This document shows positions 14,436 to 23,804 of a stretch of DNA of 64,000 nt, in pieces. The translations under genes and the position numbers were made by a program. The notes under the pieces are model-generated. The model saw nothing but the letters and a program-made list of their open reading frames with translations, had not been told where the DNA came from and made no database searches. Numbering within the stretch: the first letter of the stretch is position 1; every line of letters begins with the position of its first letter. Location: the NCBI GenBank assembly GCA_963750295.1, contig CAVVPY010000008.1, positions 62,001 to 126,000 on the forward strand. The letters are read 5' to 3'. The stretch comes from CAVVPY01 sp963750295. GTDB taxonomy: Bacteria > Actinomycetota > Actinomycetes > Mycobacteriales > Jatrophihabitantaceae.

Positions 14436-17063
14436 TCAGGCCGCGACGTAGCCGACCGAGAGCACCGAGACGGTCAGTCCGGGCACGTCGGACTGGAGCT
14501 TCATCGCGCCGTCCGTTCCGACCCTGATCAGCACGGTCGCGAACTGCGTCTGCCCGGCGCCGACATAGAGCGTGTGTGCCGTGGGCCGGGAGGTGCCGCT
14601 CGTCCAGGCGTAGAGCTTCGCGCTCGCGTCACCCGCGGTCGCAACGAGGTGGACGAGCACGGCGCGCACTCCGGTCGCGGGAACCTGGGCGAGGCCGGTG
14701 ACGGCCTGGGTGATCCGGTCGGTGCCGACGTGCAGGCTCGGTCGCGAGGGCATGCTGTCATCGGCGATGCGGCTGGACGGGTAGGTCTCGAGCAGCCCCC
14801 CGCCGCTGCCGATCAGGCCGACCAGCCTGACCCGGGCGCCGATCCCGTCCGCGCCCGCGGACAGGTGCAGGTGCCGCGAGGCCGTGAGCGGGACGATCAC
14901 GGTGCTGGTGTTCGGCCCGGTCGGCGAGACCGCCACCTGCACCGTCCGCGGCTGGTCTGCCCCGTCGGGCCAGACCCGCAGCCAGGACGACGCGCCGTGC
15001 GTCCACGCCTGGATGCTGAGCACCGCGGCCACGGCGCTCGGCTGCATGCCCGCGACGCGGTAGGCCGAGACGGTCGACGAGCGGTACGCGGGTGAGCCGG
15101 CGGCGTCCGACTCGCGGGCGACCGTCCCGACGGTGCCGAGCAGGACCGGGCTCACCGGACGCATCCGACGACCGGCCACGCTCGTGTAGCTCTGCTGGTC
15201 ACCGAACAGGCCGACCTGGCCCGCGCTCGGGACGAACACCAGCGCGCCGGTCGGCCGCAGCGGCACCGAGATCGTCGCGACCGTCAGCTGCCCCGCGCGG
15301 TACGGGACGGTGGCGACCGGCGCGAGCGAGGAACTTCGGACGAACACCCGCAGCGTGCCGTCGTCGGTGGGATGCAGGATGCTCACCGACAGCTGTGCGG
15401 CCGTCGCGCCGCTGGCGGGGATGCCACCGACCCCGGCGAGCTGAGCCGTGAACGGGTGCGCGGCATCCACCGTCGATTGGCTGTCCCGGGACTCGAAGAT
15501 GCGCTTGGGGTTGAGTGCCACCACGCCCTGCGGCGCCGGGACGCCATGGACCGTGACCGTGGCCGGCGGGCCCGCCCCCCCGGAGTTGAGGGCGCGGACC
15601 GACACGGTCTGGTCCTTCGACTGCCCGATCGGCGCGAGGTACGCGCGGCGCGTCCCGGGACCGAAGGTGATCGTCCGCCCGCCGGTGTCGACCTGATACC
15701 CGGTGACCGCTGCGGCATCGGCGTTCGCCGGAGCGTGCCACTTGATCGCTGCACCCGCATCGCCGGAAACGGCTGTCACCGCCTGCGGCACCGTCGGGGT
15801 CGGTTCACCGCCGTCGAAGTGGAAGTAGGACGTGCGCACGCCCATGGCCGACGCCAGACTCGTCCCGGTGGTCGAGACGTGCGTGCTCGAGCCGGACCAG
15901 GTCACCCCGTTCACCGTCGCGGCCAACACCCAGCCGCCCCACGTGCCGAACCCGTTGCGTTGCGTGATGTCGACGGTCGACACGCTCTGCAGGCCGTAGT
16001 AGGAGGCGATGCCGGTCATCGAGACTGAGGAGGACCAGTCCAGATACGGGTCGCCGGACTCGACGTCGTCGTACGGGTCGGCCTTGTCGACCAGGTAGGG
16101 CTGCCCGCCGGCCAGCATCGCGCCGCCGTTGGAGGCGCTGAACTGCGCGAAGATCGTGTAGCCGTCGTAGGTCAGCACCGAGTTCTCGTTGCCGACGATG
16201 GCGGCCGGGTCATCCTGCCAGATCAGGTTGCCGCTGGAGTCGAAGTGGTCCATGCCGCCGTAGACCTGGCACCAGGTGGTGTCGCAGATGTCGTAGGCCG
16301 AGCCGCCGTGGCTCTCGACGGCGTTGCGGCCGTACGTGCGGGCCGCGACGGCCTGGGCGCCGAGCGCGGCCGGTCGCCACGAGGCCGGCATCTCGCGTGG
16401 CACCACACCCTGCGTGTATTGATCGAGCGAGACCCGGTTGATGGCATTGAGCCCGGAGCCGTCGCGGACCGCGCCGACCGTCCCGTGGTAGCGCGTGGAC
16501 GCGCCGTCCGGGAGCAGCACCCGGACATAATTTGCCGTGCTGGCGAAATCGGCGCGGGCCGGCAGCCCGCTCTTGAGCCGATGCCACGAGCCGTCGGGCT
16601 GCTGGCCGCCCACGGCCAGGCCGCTGCCGTTCGGGACCAGCCGGAAGTAGTCGTACCCGGACGTCGGTAGCGCGCCATACCCGCTCAGCGACAACCCGCG
16701 GGTACGCGCGAAGACCGTCGGGTACGCACCGGTGCCCGACAGCTTGACCCGGATCGTGCTCGGCGCGAGCGTCGTGTACGTCGCGCCCGGGTAGTAGAAG
16801 GCGACGATCTGGCGCGTGGTCAGCCCGCTGATGGCAGCGCCCTGGGCGCCGTACTGGCTCATACCGTGACCGTGGCCGTTGCCCCGGCCCTGGACGGTCA
16901 CGGTGTCGCTTCGCGCGAACGACGCACGATCCGGGTGGGGCGGCGCACCCGTTGCGTGCGCTGCGGCGCCGACGAGCACGCCGGCGGTGGTCGCCACGCC
17001 GAGAGACGCCGCGGCGAGCGCGGCCAGGCCGCGCCGTCGCGTGGCTTTCGGGTGGCGGCGCAT
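14436..17063 (-). CDS. Secreted SpoIID/LytB-domain protein with fibronectin-like and C-terminal beta domains
   Basis: 875 aa from ATG 17063, which has AAAGGGG 6 nt upstream and starts a classical signal peptide (MRRHPKATRRRGLAAL, cleavage near residue 37). GRGNGHGHGMSQYGAQG and GVVPREMPASW with AVAARTYG are SpoIID/LytB signatures; such proteins act on denuded peptidoglycan glycan strands or stimulate amidases. A fibronectin III-like module (about 440-530) and a long beta-rich C-terminus of unknown role follow. It is divergent from the LCP gene cluster, consistent with wall remodelling. Confidence 0.86.
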   Translation of the reverse strand: MRRHPKATRRRGLAALAAASLGVATTAGVLVGAAAHATGAPPHPDRASFARSDTVTVQGRGNGHGHGMSQYGAQGAAISGLTTRQIVAFYYPGATYTTLAPSTIRVKLSGTGAYPTVFARTRGLSLSGYGALPTSGYDYFRLVPNGSGLAVGGQQPDGSWHRLKSGLPARADFASTANYVRVLLPDGASTRYHGTVGAVRDGSGLNAINRVSLDQYTQGVVPREMPASWRPAALGAQAVAARTYGRNAVESHGGSAYDICDTTWCQVYGGMDHFDSSGNLIWQDDPAAIVGNENSVLTYDGYTIFAQFSASNGGAMLAGGQPYLVDKADPYDDVESGDPYLDWSSSVSMTGIASYYGLQSVSTVDITQRNGFGTWGGWVLAATVNGVTWSGSSTHVSTTGTSLASAMGVRTSYFHFDGGEPTPTVPQAVTAVSGDAGAAIKWHAPANADAAAVTGYQVDTGGRTITFGPGTRRAYLAPIGQSKDQTVSVRALNSGGAGPPATVTVHGVPAPQGVVALNPKRIFESRDSQSTVDAAHPFTAQLAGVGGIPASGATAAQLSVSILHPTDDGTLRVFVRSSSLAPVATVPYRAGQLTVATISVPLRPTGALVFVPSAGQVGLFGDQQSYTSVAGRRMRPVSPVLLGTVGTVARESDAAGSPAYRSSTVSAYRVAGMQPSAVAAVLSIQAWTHGASSWLRVWPDGADQPRTVQVAVSPTGPNTSTVIVPLTASRHLHLSAGADGIGARVRLVGLIGSGGGLLETYPSSRIADDSMPSRPSLHVGTDRITQAVTGLAQVPATGVRAVLVHLVATAGDASAKLYAWTSGTSRPTAHTLYVGAGQTQFATVLIRVGTDGAMKLQSDVPGLTVSVLSVGYVAA

Positions 17064-17341
17064 AACACACCCCTTTGCACGCCAGTGGCGACACGCCGAG
17101 AGTACCGCCGACTGATAGAGCCTAAACACACTTGTCACAGAGGACCACACTGGACGACACAGGACACATTGACCCCTCAGCTCACCTCAATCACACCTGC
17201 AACAAGACTCCCGCCCCGAGCCCGTCGCGCACCCTTCCCATCGGCGCCCGGCAGCCGGACTTCATCTCGTCCCGGCGATCTCGCGGCACGCCGGGTCAGG
17301 GCCGCGGATTCGGCGCCGTCCGCGGCTAGCCTGGCCCGATA
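17064..17341. other. 278-bp divergent region between the SpoIID and first LCP genes
   Basis: No ORF with convincing features was found. Positions 17111-17225 are unusually AC-rich on the plus strand. A Shine-Dalgarno (AAAGGGG, 17070-17076) serves the minus-strand gene, and a TAGCCT box (17327-17332) serves the plus-strand gene. No inverted repeat or riboswitch was recognised. Confidence 0.4.
17327..17332 (+). promoter_or_regulatory. Putative -10 (TAGCCT) of the first LCP gene
   Basis: TAGCCT ends 9 nt before ATG 17342, giving a leaderless or nearly leaderless transcript. Confidence 0.4.
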
Positions 17342-18805
17342 ATGGCTGTCGACATCGTCGCCGCCCGCGCGCGAAACCACTTCCGCTGGCGGCTCTGGAC
17401 CCGGATCGGGTTCGCGTCAATCGCGTTCGTGCTGATGGTCGCGAGCGGGTACGCCTGGGCGGTCTACCAGAACTTCACCGCCGGGGTACCCCACGGGGCG
17501 GCGGTTCCGACACTGCAGGACGGCCAGCAGGATCTCGACGGCGCTGCGCAGAACGTGCTGCTGATCGGCAACGACAGCCGCGCCGGCGCGAGCAAGGCCG
17601 AACAGGACGCGTTGAGCACCGGCCACGACGACGGCACGGTCAACACCGACACGATGATGATCCTGCACATCCCCGACGGCGGCGGGAAGCCGTCGGTCAT
17701 CTCCTTCCCACGCGACTCGTGGGTGAGCATTCCCGGCCACGGCAAGGGCAAGCTGAACGCGGCGTACGGCGACGGGTACTACCCGGCCAAGAACCGCAAG
17801 GCGAGCGAGCAGGACGCCCAGAGCGCCGGGATCATCAGCACGCTGCAGACGCTGTCGCAGTTGACCGGCCTGCACATCGACCACTACCTGCAGGTAAACC
17901 TGCTCGGCTTCTACCGGATCAGCAATGCGATCGGCGGCGTGACCGTGTGTCTGAAGCACGCGCAGAACGCGACGACCGACCGGGACGCGTACGGCAGCGG
18001 GTACTCGGGCATCGACCTGCCGGCGGGTGAGTCCACGATCTCCGGCGCGCAGGCACTCGCCTTCGTCCGCCAGCGCCACGGCCTGCCGCACGGTGACCTC
18101 GACCGGATCAAGCGCCAGCAGTACTTCCTCGGCGCCGCGTTCAGCAAGGTCACCTCGGCCGGTGAACTACTCAACCCGTTCAAGCTGCACGACCTGCTCG
18201 ACGCGGTCAGCTCATCGCTGCTCACCGACCCGGCGCTGAACCTGCTCTCGCTCGCGCGCTCGTTCGAGATGCTCAGCGCCGGTGACATCAGTTTCGACAC
18301 GCTGCCGAACAACGGGCCACAGGTGATCTACCCCGACGGAGTCGAGACCGCGATCGTCCAGGTCGCCACCGCCGCGGTCCCGGGCTTCATCCGCTCGGTG
18401 ATCGGCCGGCCCGCCGATCCAGCACTGGCCAAGGCCACCGCGGCCAAGCCGTCGTCGGTCACCGTCGACATCCTCAACGGCACCGACATCTACAAGCTGG
18501 CCACCCGTAACGCCACCGCGCTGAAGAAGCTCGGGTTCAAGATCGACGTCGTCGACTCGACGGCCAACCCGGTGGCGGCGACCACGGTGCTGTACCCGCT
18601 GCACGCCCAGTCGGCGGCGAAAGCCGTGAGCGCGGCCGTCCCGGGCGCCAAGCTTGTCGCGACACCGTCGGTGGACCGCGTCACGATCCAACTCGGGACG
18701 GACGGCAAGCAGGTGAGCGGGCTGACCGCCAGCACCCCGGCACAGCGCCCATCAACGCCGTCCGGAGCCACGAGTGCGGGGACGCACCCGGGCTGCATCG
18801 ACTGA
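17342..18805 (+). CDS. LytR-CpsA-Psr (LCP) family glycopolymer ligase, copy 1, with LytR_C domain
   Basis: 487 aa. One N-terminal membrane helix (about 20-42), then an extracytoplasmic LCP domain with NDSRAG, NTDTMMILHIP, ISFPRDSWVSIPG, KLNAAYGDG and the FVRQRHGLPHGDLDR motif. A LytR_C domain follows (about 365-450, VTVDILNGTD), with a Thr/Ser/Pro tail. LCP enzymes transfer lipid-linked polymers such as arabinogalactan or teichoic acid onto peptidoglycan. First of three tandem paralogues, as at the mycobacterial Rv3267 locus but triplicated. Confidence 0.92.
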   Translation: MAVDIVAARARNHFRWRLWTRIGFASIAFVLMVASGYAWAVYQNFTAGVPHGAAVPTLQDGQQDLDGAAQNVLLIGNDSRAGASKAEQDALSTGHDDGTVNTDTMMILHIPDGGGKPSVISFPRDSWVSIPGHGKGKLNAAYGDGYYPAKNRKASEQDAQSAGIISTLQTLSQLTGLHIDHYLQVNLLGFYRISNAIGGVTVCLKHAQNATTDRDAYGSGYSGIDLPAGESTISGAQALAFVRQRHGLPHGDLDRIKRQQYFLGAAFSKVTSAGELLNPFKLHDLLDAVSSSLLTDPALNLLSLARSFEMLSAGDISFDTLPNNGPQVIYPDGVETAIVQVATAAVPGFIRSVIGRPADPALAKATAAKPSSVTVDILNGTDIYKLATRNATALKKLGFKIDVVDSTANPVAATTVLYPLHAQSAAKAVSAAVPGAKLVATPSVDRVTIQLGTDGKQVSGLTASTPAQRPSTPSGATSAGTHPGCID

Positions 18806-18812
18806 GCACAAG

Positions 18813-18843
18813 CGAGGTTCTCAGACTCGCGAAGGTAACCTCG
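18813..18843 (+). promoter_or_regulatory. Inverted repeat and putative -10 (TAACCT) of the second LCP gene
   Basis: CGAGGTT (18813-18819) and AACCTCG (18837-18843) form a 7-bp inverted repeat with a 17-nt loop. The right arm contains TAACCT (18836-18841), which ends 6 nt before ATG 18848. It could be a hairpin ending the first LCP transcript or an operator over the second promoter. Confidence 0.4.
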
Positions 18844-18847
18844 TCTG

Positions 18848-20335
18848 ATGCCCCCCAGGCGCGCCGACGACGGTCGTGCGGACGGATCGTCCGCCGGCTT
18901 GCCCGCGCTGCCGCCGCATCTGGACCCGAGGCGCGGGAACAGGCACGCCGTCTCACGCTACGGACGCCGTCAGATCACGCAGATCTCCACCGGTGTCCTG
19001 GCGACCGTCCTGTCCGCGAGTTTGCTGCTGTTCTTCGGCTACGCGTGGTGGAACTTCCGCGACCTGAACAACAACCTGCGTCGCATCGACATCCATACCG
19101 GCGTCCAGGGCACCGGCAGCCAGGACATCGACGGCAAGGACCAGAACCTGCTGATCGTCGGTAACGACGACCGACGTGGCATGACCGCGGCCGAGGCGCG
19201 CGCCCTGCACACCGGGCGGACGGCGGGCAGCCTGAGCACCGACACCATGATGATCGTGCACATCCCGGCCGACGGGTCGAAGGCGACGTTGATCTCGCTT
19301 CCGCGCGACTCGTACGTGAACGTCGCCGGTCACGGCATGCAGAAGCTGAACTCGGCATACGGATTCGGCTACCTGGGTGCGAGCGGCAGCGACGACGCGA
19401 AGGTGGCCACCGGCGCGAACCTGCTCATCCAGACGGTGACCGCGCTGACCGGGCTGACGATCGACCACTTCGTACAGGTCGGGCTGCTGGGCTTCTACCG
19501 GATCAGCAACGCGATCGGCGGCGTGAACGTCAATCTCTGCAACGCTGTGAACGACAGCTACAGCGGCCTGCACCTGTCCGCCGGTGAACACTCGATCAAG
19601 GGCGTCACCGCGCTGGAGTTCGTTCGGCAACGGCACGGCTTGACCAACGGCGACATCGACCGCACCCAGCGCCAGCGCTACTTCCTCACCGCGGCGTTCC
19701 GCAAGATCGCCTCAGCCGGGACCTTGCTGAACCCGGGCCGCCTGCGCGCCCTCGTGCACGCGGTCGACAAGTCGCTCTATGTCGACCAGGGCTTGAACAT
19801 CACCAGTCTCGCGCTGCAGATGGCCAACCTCAGTGCCAACAACATCGTCGGCAAGGCGATCCCGTACGACGGGTTCGCCGACACCCCGGTCGGCAGCGTC
19901 GTCGTCGTCAACCCGGCGAAGGTGAAGGCGTTCGTGTCGCGCCTGATCGGTTCGAGCAACTCGGCACTGTCGAAGGCCAAGGCCGTCGACCCGTCCACCG
20001 TCAGCCTCTCGGTGCTCAACGCCGGCTCGACCAACGGCGCCGCAGGCGTTGCTGCGACCACACTTCGCCAGGCCGGGTTCACGGCCACCGCGGCTGACAG
20101 CGGCACACCGTTCACCGCCACCACGATTCAGTACCCCGCTGGCATGGAATCACAGGCCAAGACCCTCGCGCTCTACGTGCCCGGCGCGACGGTGCGCGAG
20201 GCCAACGTGTCGGTGGTGACGTTGGTCCTCGGCTCGGACGGCATCAGCGTCAACTCGCAAGCGACCGCGGCCGGCCCGTCGAGTTCGTCGGGTTCGCCGA
20301 AGCCGAAGCCGGTCGACAGCGGCTGCATCAACTGA
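18848..20335 (+). CDS. LCP family glycopolymer ligase, copy 2, with LytR_C domain
   Basis: 495 aa. A basic cytoplasmic N-terminus of about 50 residues precedes a membrane helix (VLATVLSASLLLFFGYAWW). LCP motifs are NDDRRGM, STDTMMIVHIPADG, ISLPRDSYVNVAG, KLNSAYGFG and FVRQRHGLTNGDIDR. A LytR_C domain (VSLSVLNAGSTNG) and a Ser/Pro tail follow. Its final A (20335) is also the first base of the third copy's ATG. Closely similar to copy 1, indicating tandem duplication. Confidence 0.92.
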   Translation: MPPRRADDGRADGSSAGLPALPPHLDPRRGNRHAVSRYGRRQITQISTGVLATVLSASLLLFFGYAWWNFRDLNNNLRRIDIHTGVQGTGSQDIDGKDQNLLIVGNDDRRGMTAAEARALHTGRTAGSLSTDTMMIVHIPADGSKATLISLPRDSYVNVAGHGMQKLNSAYGFGYLGASGSDDAKVATGANLLIQTVTALTGLTIDHFVQVGLLGFYRISNAIGGVNVNLCNAVNDSYSGLHLSAGEHSIKGVTALEFVRQRHGLTNGDIDRTQRQRYFLTAAFRKIASAGTLLNPGRLRALVHAVDKSLYVDQGLNITSLALQMANLSANNIVGKAIPYDGFADTPVGSVVVVNPAKVKAFVSRLIGSSNSALSKAKAVDPSTVSLSVLNAGSTNGAAGVAATTLRQAGFTATAADSGTPFTATTIQYPAGMESQAKTLALYVPGATVREANVSVVTLVLGSDGISVNSQATAAGPSSSSGSPKPKPVDSGCIN

Positions 20336-21519
20336 TGGCAGGCCGTCACGGGCAGGCGCATGAGCGTTCGGGCGCCGTGGCGCTCGTCCGGTTCGGTGGC
20401 CGCATCGTGGCCGCGCTCCTGTCGGTGGTCGTGCTCGTCTCGTTCGGGTACGGGTGGAAAAACTACCGTGACCTCGACAGCGGGCTGAAGCGGATCGCCG
20501 TGCAGGGACTGGGCGTCGCGCCGAGCGCGGGCGCAACTCCGGTAGCGGTGCACCAGGGTACGGACGAGAACATCCTCATCGTCGGCAACGACGACCGCAA
20601 CGACATGACCGACGCCGAGGTCAAGGCGCTGCACACCGGGCGTGACGGCGGCAGCATCAACACCGACACGATGATGATCGCGCACATCCCCGCGGACGGG
20701 TCGGCGGCGACGCTGATCTCACTGCCGCGTGACTCGTACGTCGACATCCCGGGCTTTCGCAGCAACAAGCTCAACGCCGCCTACCCGGACGGCTACTTCA
20801 CCAACGCCCCCGCCGACGCCAGCGACGCGGTGCGGCGCGCCGCCGGTGCCAGCCAACTGATCAAGACGATTCGCCTGCTGACCGGGCTGCAGATCGACCA
20901 TTTCATCCAGGTCGATCTGATCGGCTTCTACCGGATCAGCATGGCGATCGGGCCGATCACGGTGAACCTCTGTTCCCGCGTGGACGACCCGAACAGCGGC
21001 CTGCACCTTCCCGCCGGGATCAACAACATCGTCGGGCGGACTGCACTGGCCTTCGTCCGCCAGCGCGAGACCCTGGCCGGCGGCGACCTTGCCCGCGTGC
21101 AGCGTCAGCGCTACTTCCTCACCGCCGCGTTCCGCAAGATTGCCTCCGCCCGGACGTTGATCAGTCCGTCGCGGCTGCACAACCTGATCGTCGCCGTCGA
21201 CAAGTCCGTCTACGTCGACGCCGGGTTCAGCATCCAGTCCATCGCCGAGCAGCTGGCCAACCTCAGCGCGAACAACATCGTCGGCAGGACCATCCCGATC
21301 GAGGACGAGCGGATCATCGACGGCGTCGGTGACGTGCTCATCGTCAATCCGGCGAAGGTGAAGGCTTTCGTCCATCGGTTGGTCGTCGGCCCCCCGGCCC
21401 GGCCCAGCCCGACCGCGTCGACCGCGCCGCGGCCGCCATCGCCGTCGTCGCCTTCCCCATCGCCTTCCCCATCGCCATCGTCGACCAAGCCGGCCATCGA
21501 CGCCGGCTGCATCCCGTGA
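20335..21519 (+). CDS. LCP family glycopolymer ligase, copy 3, lacking LytR_C
   Basis: 394 aa. Membrane helix near residues 18-40, then LCP motifs NDDRNDM, NTDTMMIAHIPADG, ISLPRDSYVDIPG, KLNAAYPDG and FVRQRETLAGGDLAR. The LytR_C domain of copies 1 and 2 is replaced by a short repetitive Ser-Pro tail encoded by a degenerate ccatcgccttc repeat near 21429-21480. Start overlaps the stop of copy 2 (TGATG), and its stop overlaps the TIGR03089 gene (GTGA), so copies 2 and 3 and the next gene are translationally coupled. Confidence 0.91.
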   Translation: MAGRHGQAHERSGAVALVRFGGRIVAALLSVVVLVSFGYGWKNYRDLDSGLKRIAVQGLGVAPSAGATPVAVHQGTDENILIVGNDDRNDMTDAEVKALHTGRDGGSINTDTMMIAHIPADGSAATLISLPRDSYVDIPGFRSNKLNAAYPDGYFTNAPADASDAVRRAAGASQLIKTIRLLTGLQIDHFIQVDLIGFYRISMAIGPITVNLCSRVDDPNSGLHLPAGINNIVGRTALAFVRQRETLAGGDLARVQRQRYFLTAAFRKIASARTLISPSRLHNLIVAVDKSVYVDAGFSIQSIAEQLANLSANNIVGRTIPIEDERIIDGVGDVLIVNPAKVKAFVHRLVVGPPARPSPTASTAPRPPSPSSPSPSPSPSPSSTKPAIDAGCIP

Positions 21520-22229
21520 GCACCCCCGAGCAGTCGTTCGCCGACCTGCTCGCGTCCGCACCGTCCGCACCGTTCGTGACCTACTACGACGAGGCGAGCG
21601 GCGAGCGGTCGGAGCTGTCCGCACGCTCGCTGGGCAACTGGGTCGCCAAGACCCACTTCCTGTTGGTCGACGAACTCGGCCTCGGCGCAGGCTCGCGCGC
21701 GGTCGTTGCCGTCCCCGCGCACTGGATCTCGGTGCCGATCGTGCTCGGGTGCCTCACCGCCGGTCTCGAGCTGGTCGATGATGCCAGCGCCGAGGTCGCG
21801 TTCGTGGCGCCGGAGACACTCGAGCGCGCCGCCGGCGTGGCGGACGTGTTCGCGATCGCGCCCGGCTCGGCAGCCGTCGGCCTGCGCGACGCGGTGCCGG
21901 CGGGGTGCGCCGACTACGTCGCGTCCGTGCGCCCGCAGGGTGACGTCTGGGCGACGGTGCGCTTCGGGGCCGCCGCCGGCGATCCGTGCCTGGCCGGACG
22001 CACGCGCGGCGACGTCCTCACCTGGGCTCTGTCGCGGGCGGACGAGCTCGGTCTGCAGCCGGGCGCCAGGGTGCTCACGGCGCGTGACTGGGCGAGCCCC
22101 GCCGACCTCGTCGACACACTGCTCGCCCCGCTGGCCGTCGGTGGCTCGGTCGTCTACGTCCGCAACTGCACCGACGAGGCCGTGCTCGCCCGCCGCGGGG
22201 AACAGGAACGTGCCACCGTCCGGCTGTGA
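21516..22229 (+). CDS. TIGR03089 family protein
   Basis: 237 aa. The sequence (PFVTYYDEASGERSELSARSL, LVDELGLGAGSRAVVAVPAHW) resembles the N-terminal part of an adenylate-forming enzyme but is much shorter and lacks the AMP-binding motifs. This is the TIGR03089 family of actinobacteria, found downstream of LCP genes (Rv3268 in mycobacteria). Function unknown; the GTGA overlap with the third LCP gene suggests a cell-envelope connection. No membrane segment. Confidence 0.85.
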   Translation: MSTPEQSFADLLASAPSAPFVTYYDEASGERSELSARSLGNWVAKTHFLLVDELGLGAGSRAVVAVPAHWISVPIVLGCLTAGLELVDDASAEVAFVAPETLERAAGVADVFAIAPGSAAVGLRDAVPAGCADYVASVRPQGDVWATVRFGAAAGDPCLAGRTRGDVLTWALSRADELGLQPGARVLTARDWASPADLVDTLLAPLAVGGSVVYVRNCTDEAVLARRGEQERATVRL

Positions 22230-22238
22230 CCGCCTCGC

Positions 22239-23018
22239 CTAGACCAGCTCGATGACGTCGGCGATCGAGTCGAGCACCCGGCCGGGCCGGAACGGGAACC
22301 GGTTGACCTGCTCGCGTTTCGTCGACCCGGTCAGCACGAGGATCGTGTCCAGCCCGGCCTCGATGCCGGCGATCACGTCGGTGTCCATCCGGTCGCCGAT
22401 CATCACCGTGGACTCCGAGTGCGCGTGGATGCGATTCATCGCGCTGCGGAACATCATCGGGTTCGGCTTGCCGACGAAGTACGGCTCGGCGCCGGTGGCC
22501 TTCGTGATGAGTGCCGCCACGCTGCCCGTCGCCGGAGTCGGGCCCTCCGGGCTCGGGCCGGTCACGTCGGGGTTCGTCGCGATGAAGCGCGCGCCCAGAC
22601 CGACGAGCCGGATAGCCTGCGTGATCGCCTCGAAGGAGTACGTGCGCGTCTCGCCGAGCACGACGTAGTCGGGGTCGGTGTTGGTCAGCGTGTAGCCCAC
22701 CTCGTGCAGCGCCGTGGTCAGCCCGGCTTCGCCGATCACGAAGGCCGATCCGCCGGGCAGTTGCTCGGCGAGGAAGTTCGCGGTGGCCAGCGCGGAGGTC
22801 CAGATCGACCGCTCGGGCACGTGCAGCCCGGCGCGGGCGAGCCGGGCCGACAGGTCGCGGGGCGTGTAGATCGAGTTGTTCGTCAGCACGAGGAAGCGGC
22901 GCTCGAGCGCCACCAGTCGATCGAGGAACTCGGCTGCACCGGGCAGGGCGCGCTCCTCGTGCACGAGGACGCCGTCCATGTCGGTGAGCCAGCAGTCGGC
23001 AGGCGCCCTGGTCGTCAT
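22239..23018 (-). CDS. HAD-IIA family (NagD-like) phosphatase
   Basis: 259 aa. LTDMDGVLVHEE is HAD motif I with both aspartates, VLTNNSIY motif II, GKPNPMMF motif III with the lysine, and MIGDRMDTDVIAG motif IV. The C2-type cap and length match NagD/p-nitrophenylphosphatase-like enzymes acting on small phosphorylated metabolites or nucleotides. The ATG lies 6 nt from a TACCGT box. Convergent with the TIGR03089 gene, divergent from a dienelactone hydrolase. Confidence 0.9.
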   Translation of the reverse strand: MTTRAPADCWLTDMDGVLVHEERALPGAAEFLDRLVALERRFLVLTNNSIYTPRDLSARLARAGLHVPERSIWTSALATANFLAEQLPGGSAFVIGEAGLTTALHEVGYTLTNTDPDYVVLGETRTYSFEAITQAIRLVGLGARFIATNPDVTGPSPEGPTPATGSVAALITKATGAEPYFVGKPNPMMFRSAMNRIHAHSESTVMIGDRMDTDVIAGIEAGLDTILVLTGSTKREQVNRFPFRPGRVLDSIADVIELV

Positions 23019-23024
23019 GCCCAG

Positions 23025-23030
23025 ACGGTA
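23025..23030 (-). promoter_or_regulatory. Putative -10 (TACCGT), leaderless HAD phosphatase gene
   Basis: On the minus strand TACCGT ends 6 nt before ATG 23018. Confidence 0.45.
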
Positions 23031-23086
23031 CCGAGCGCAGGCGCCTGGGTAGGACGGCCGTGGACTCGCCCGACGAAAGGACGACG

Positions 23087-23779
23087 ATGACCGCTCCCCG
23101 GCAGAACGTCACGTTCGCCAGCAACGGCGGCCAGGCGCACGGGTATCGGGCCGTGCCACCCACGGGATCGGGACCTGGGCTCGTCGTCATCCAGGAGTGG
23201 TGGGGGCTCGACGAGCACATGGCCGATCTGGTCGACAGGTTCGCTGCCGAGGGGTTCGTGACGCTCGCACCCGACCTCTTCGGCGGTCGCGTCGCCCATG
23301 ACGCCGACACCGCCGGGCAGTTGCTGAGCGAGCTTCCCGTCGACCGGGCCGCCCGCGATCTGCGCGGTACGGTCGACTTCCTGCTTGCCGACGACGCGGT
23401 CACCTCGACCACGGTGGGCGCAGTCGGGTTCTGCATGGGCGGCGGGTTCGTGCTGCTGCTGGCTGCGCAGGAGGGTGACCGGATCAGCGCCGCGGTCCCG
23501 TTCTACGGCGTCGGTCCGGCCGTCCCCGACCAGTTCCGCGGGATCACTGCCCCGGTGCAGGGCCACTACGGCGAGCAGGACGCGATGTATCCCGTCGACG
23601 CGGCGCGCGCGCAGGAACAGCAGATGCGCCAGGAATCGCAGGCGACGGTGGAGTTCTTCTACTACCCGGCCGGCCACGCGTTCCACAACGACCGCGACCG
23701 CCTCGGCACCTACGATCCCGAGAGCGCCGAACTCGCCTGGGCCCGTACCCTCGAATTCCTCCGTGTCAACGTCTTATAA
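23087..23779 (+). CDS. Dienelactone hydrolase family protein
   Basis: 230 aa. The alpha/beta hydrolase uses a cysteine nucleophile C116 in GFCMGGG, with D165 (YGEQDAMYP) and H197 (AGHAFHNDR) completing the triad; spacing matches classical dienelactone hydrolase. VVIQEWWGLDEHMADL is the family N-terminus. It hydrolyses lactones or related esters; the true substrate is unknown. ATG 23087 is chosen over an in-frame GTG 27 nt upstream because GAAAGGA lies 5 nt before it. Confidence 0.88.
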   Translation: MTAPRQNVTFASNGGQAHGYRAVPPTGSGPGLVVIQEWWGLDEHMADLVDRFAAEGFVTLAPDLFGGRVAHDADTAGQLLSELPVDRAARDLRGTVDFLLADDAVTSTTVGAVGFCMGGGFVLLLAAQEGDRISAAVPFYGVGPAVPDQFRGITAPVQGHYGEQDAMYPVDAARAQEQQMRQESQATVEFFYYPAGHAFHNDRDRLGTYDPESAELAWARTLEFLRVNVL

Positions 23780-23790
23780 GTCCGGTCAGG

Positions 23791-23796
23791 TAACGT
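23791..23796 (+). promoter_or_regulatory. Putative -10 (TAACGT), leaderless FkbM gene
   Basis: TAACGT ends 8 nt before GTG 23805. Confidence 0.4.
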
Positions 23797-23804
23797 CCCG
23801 GCAC

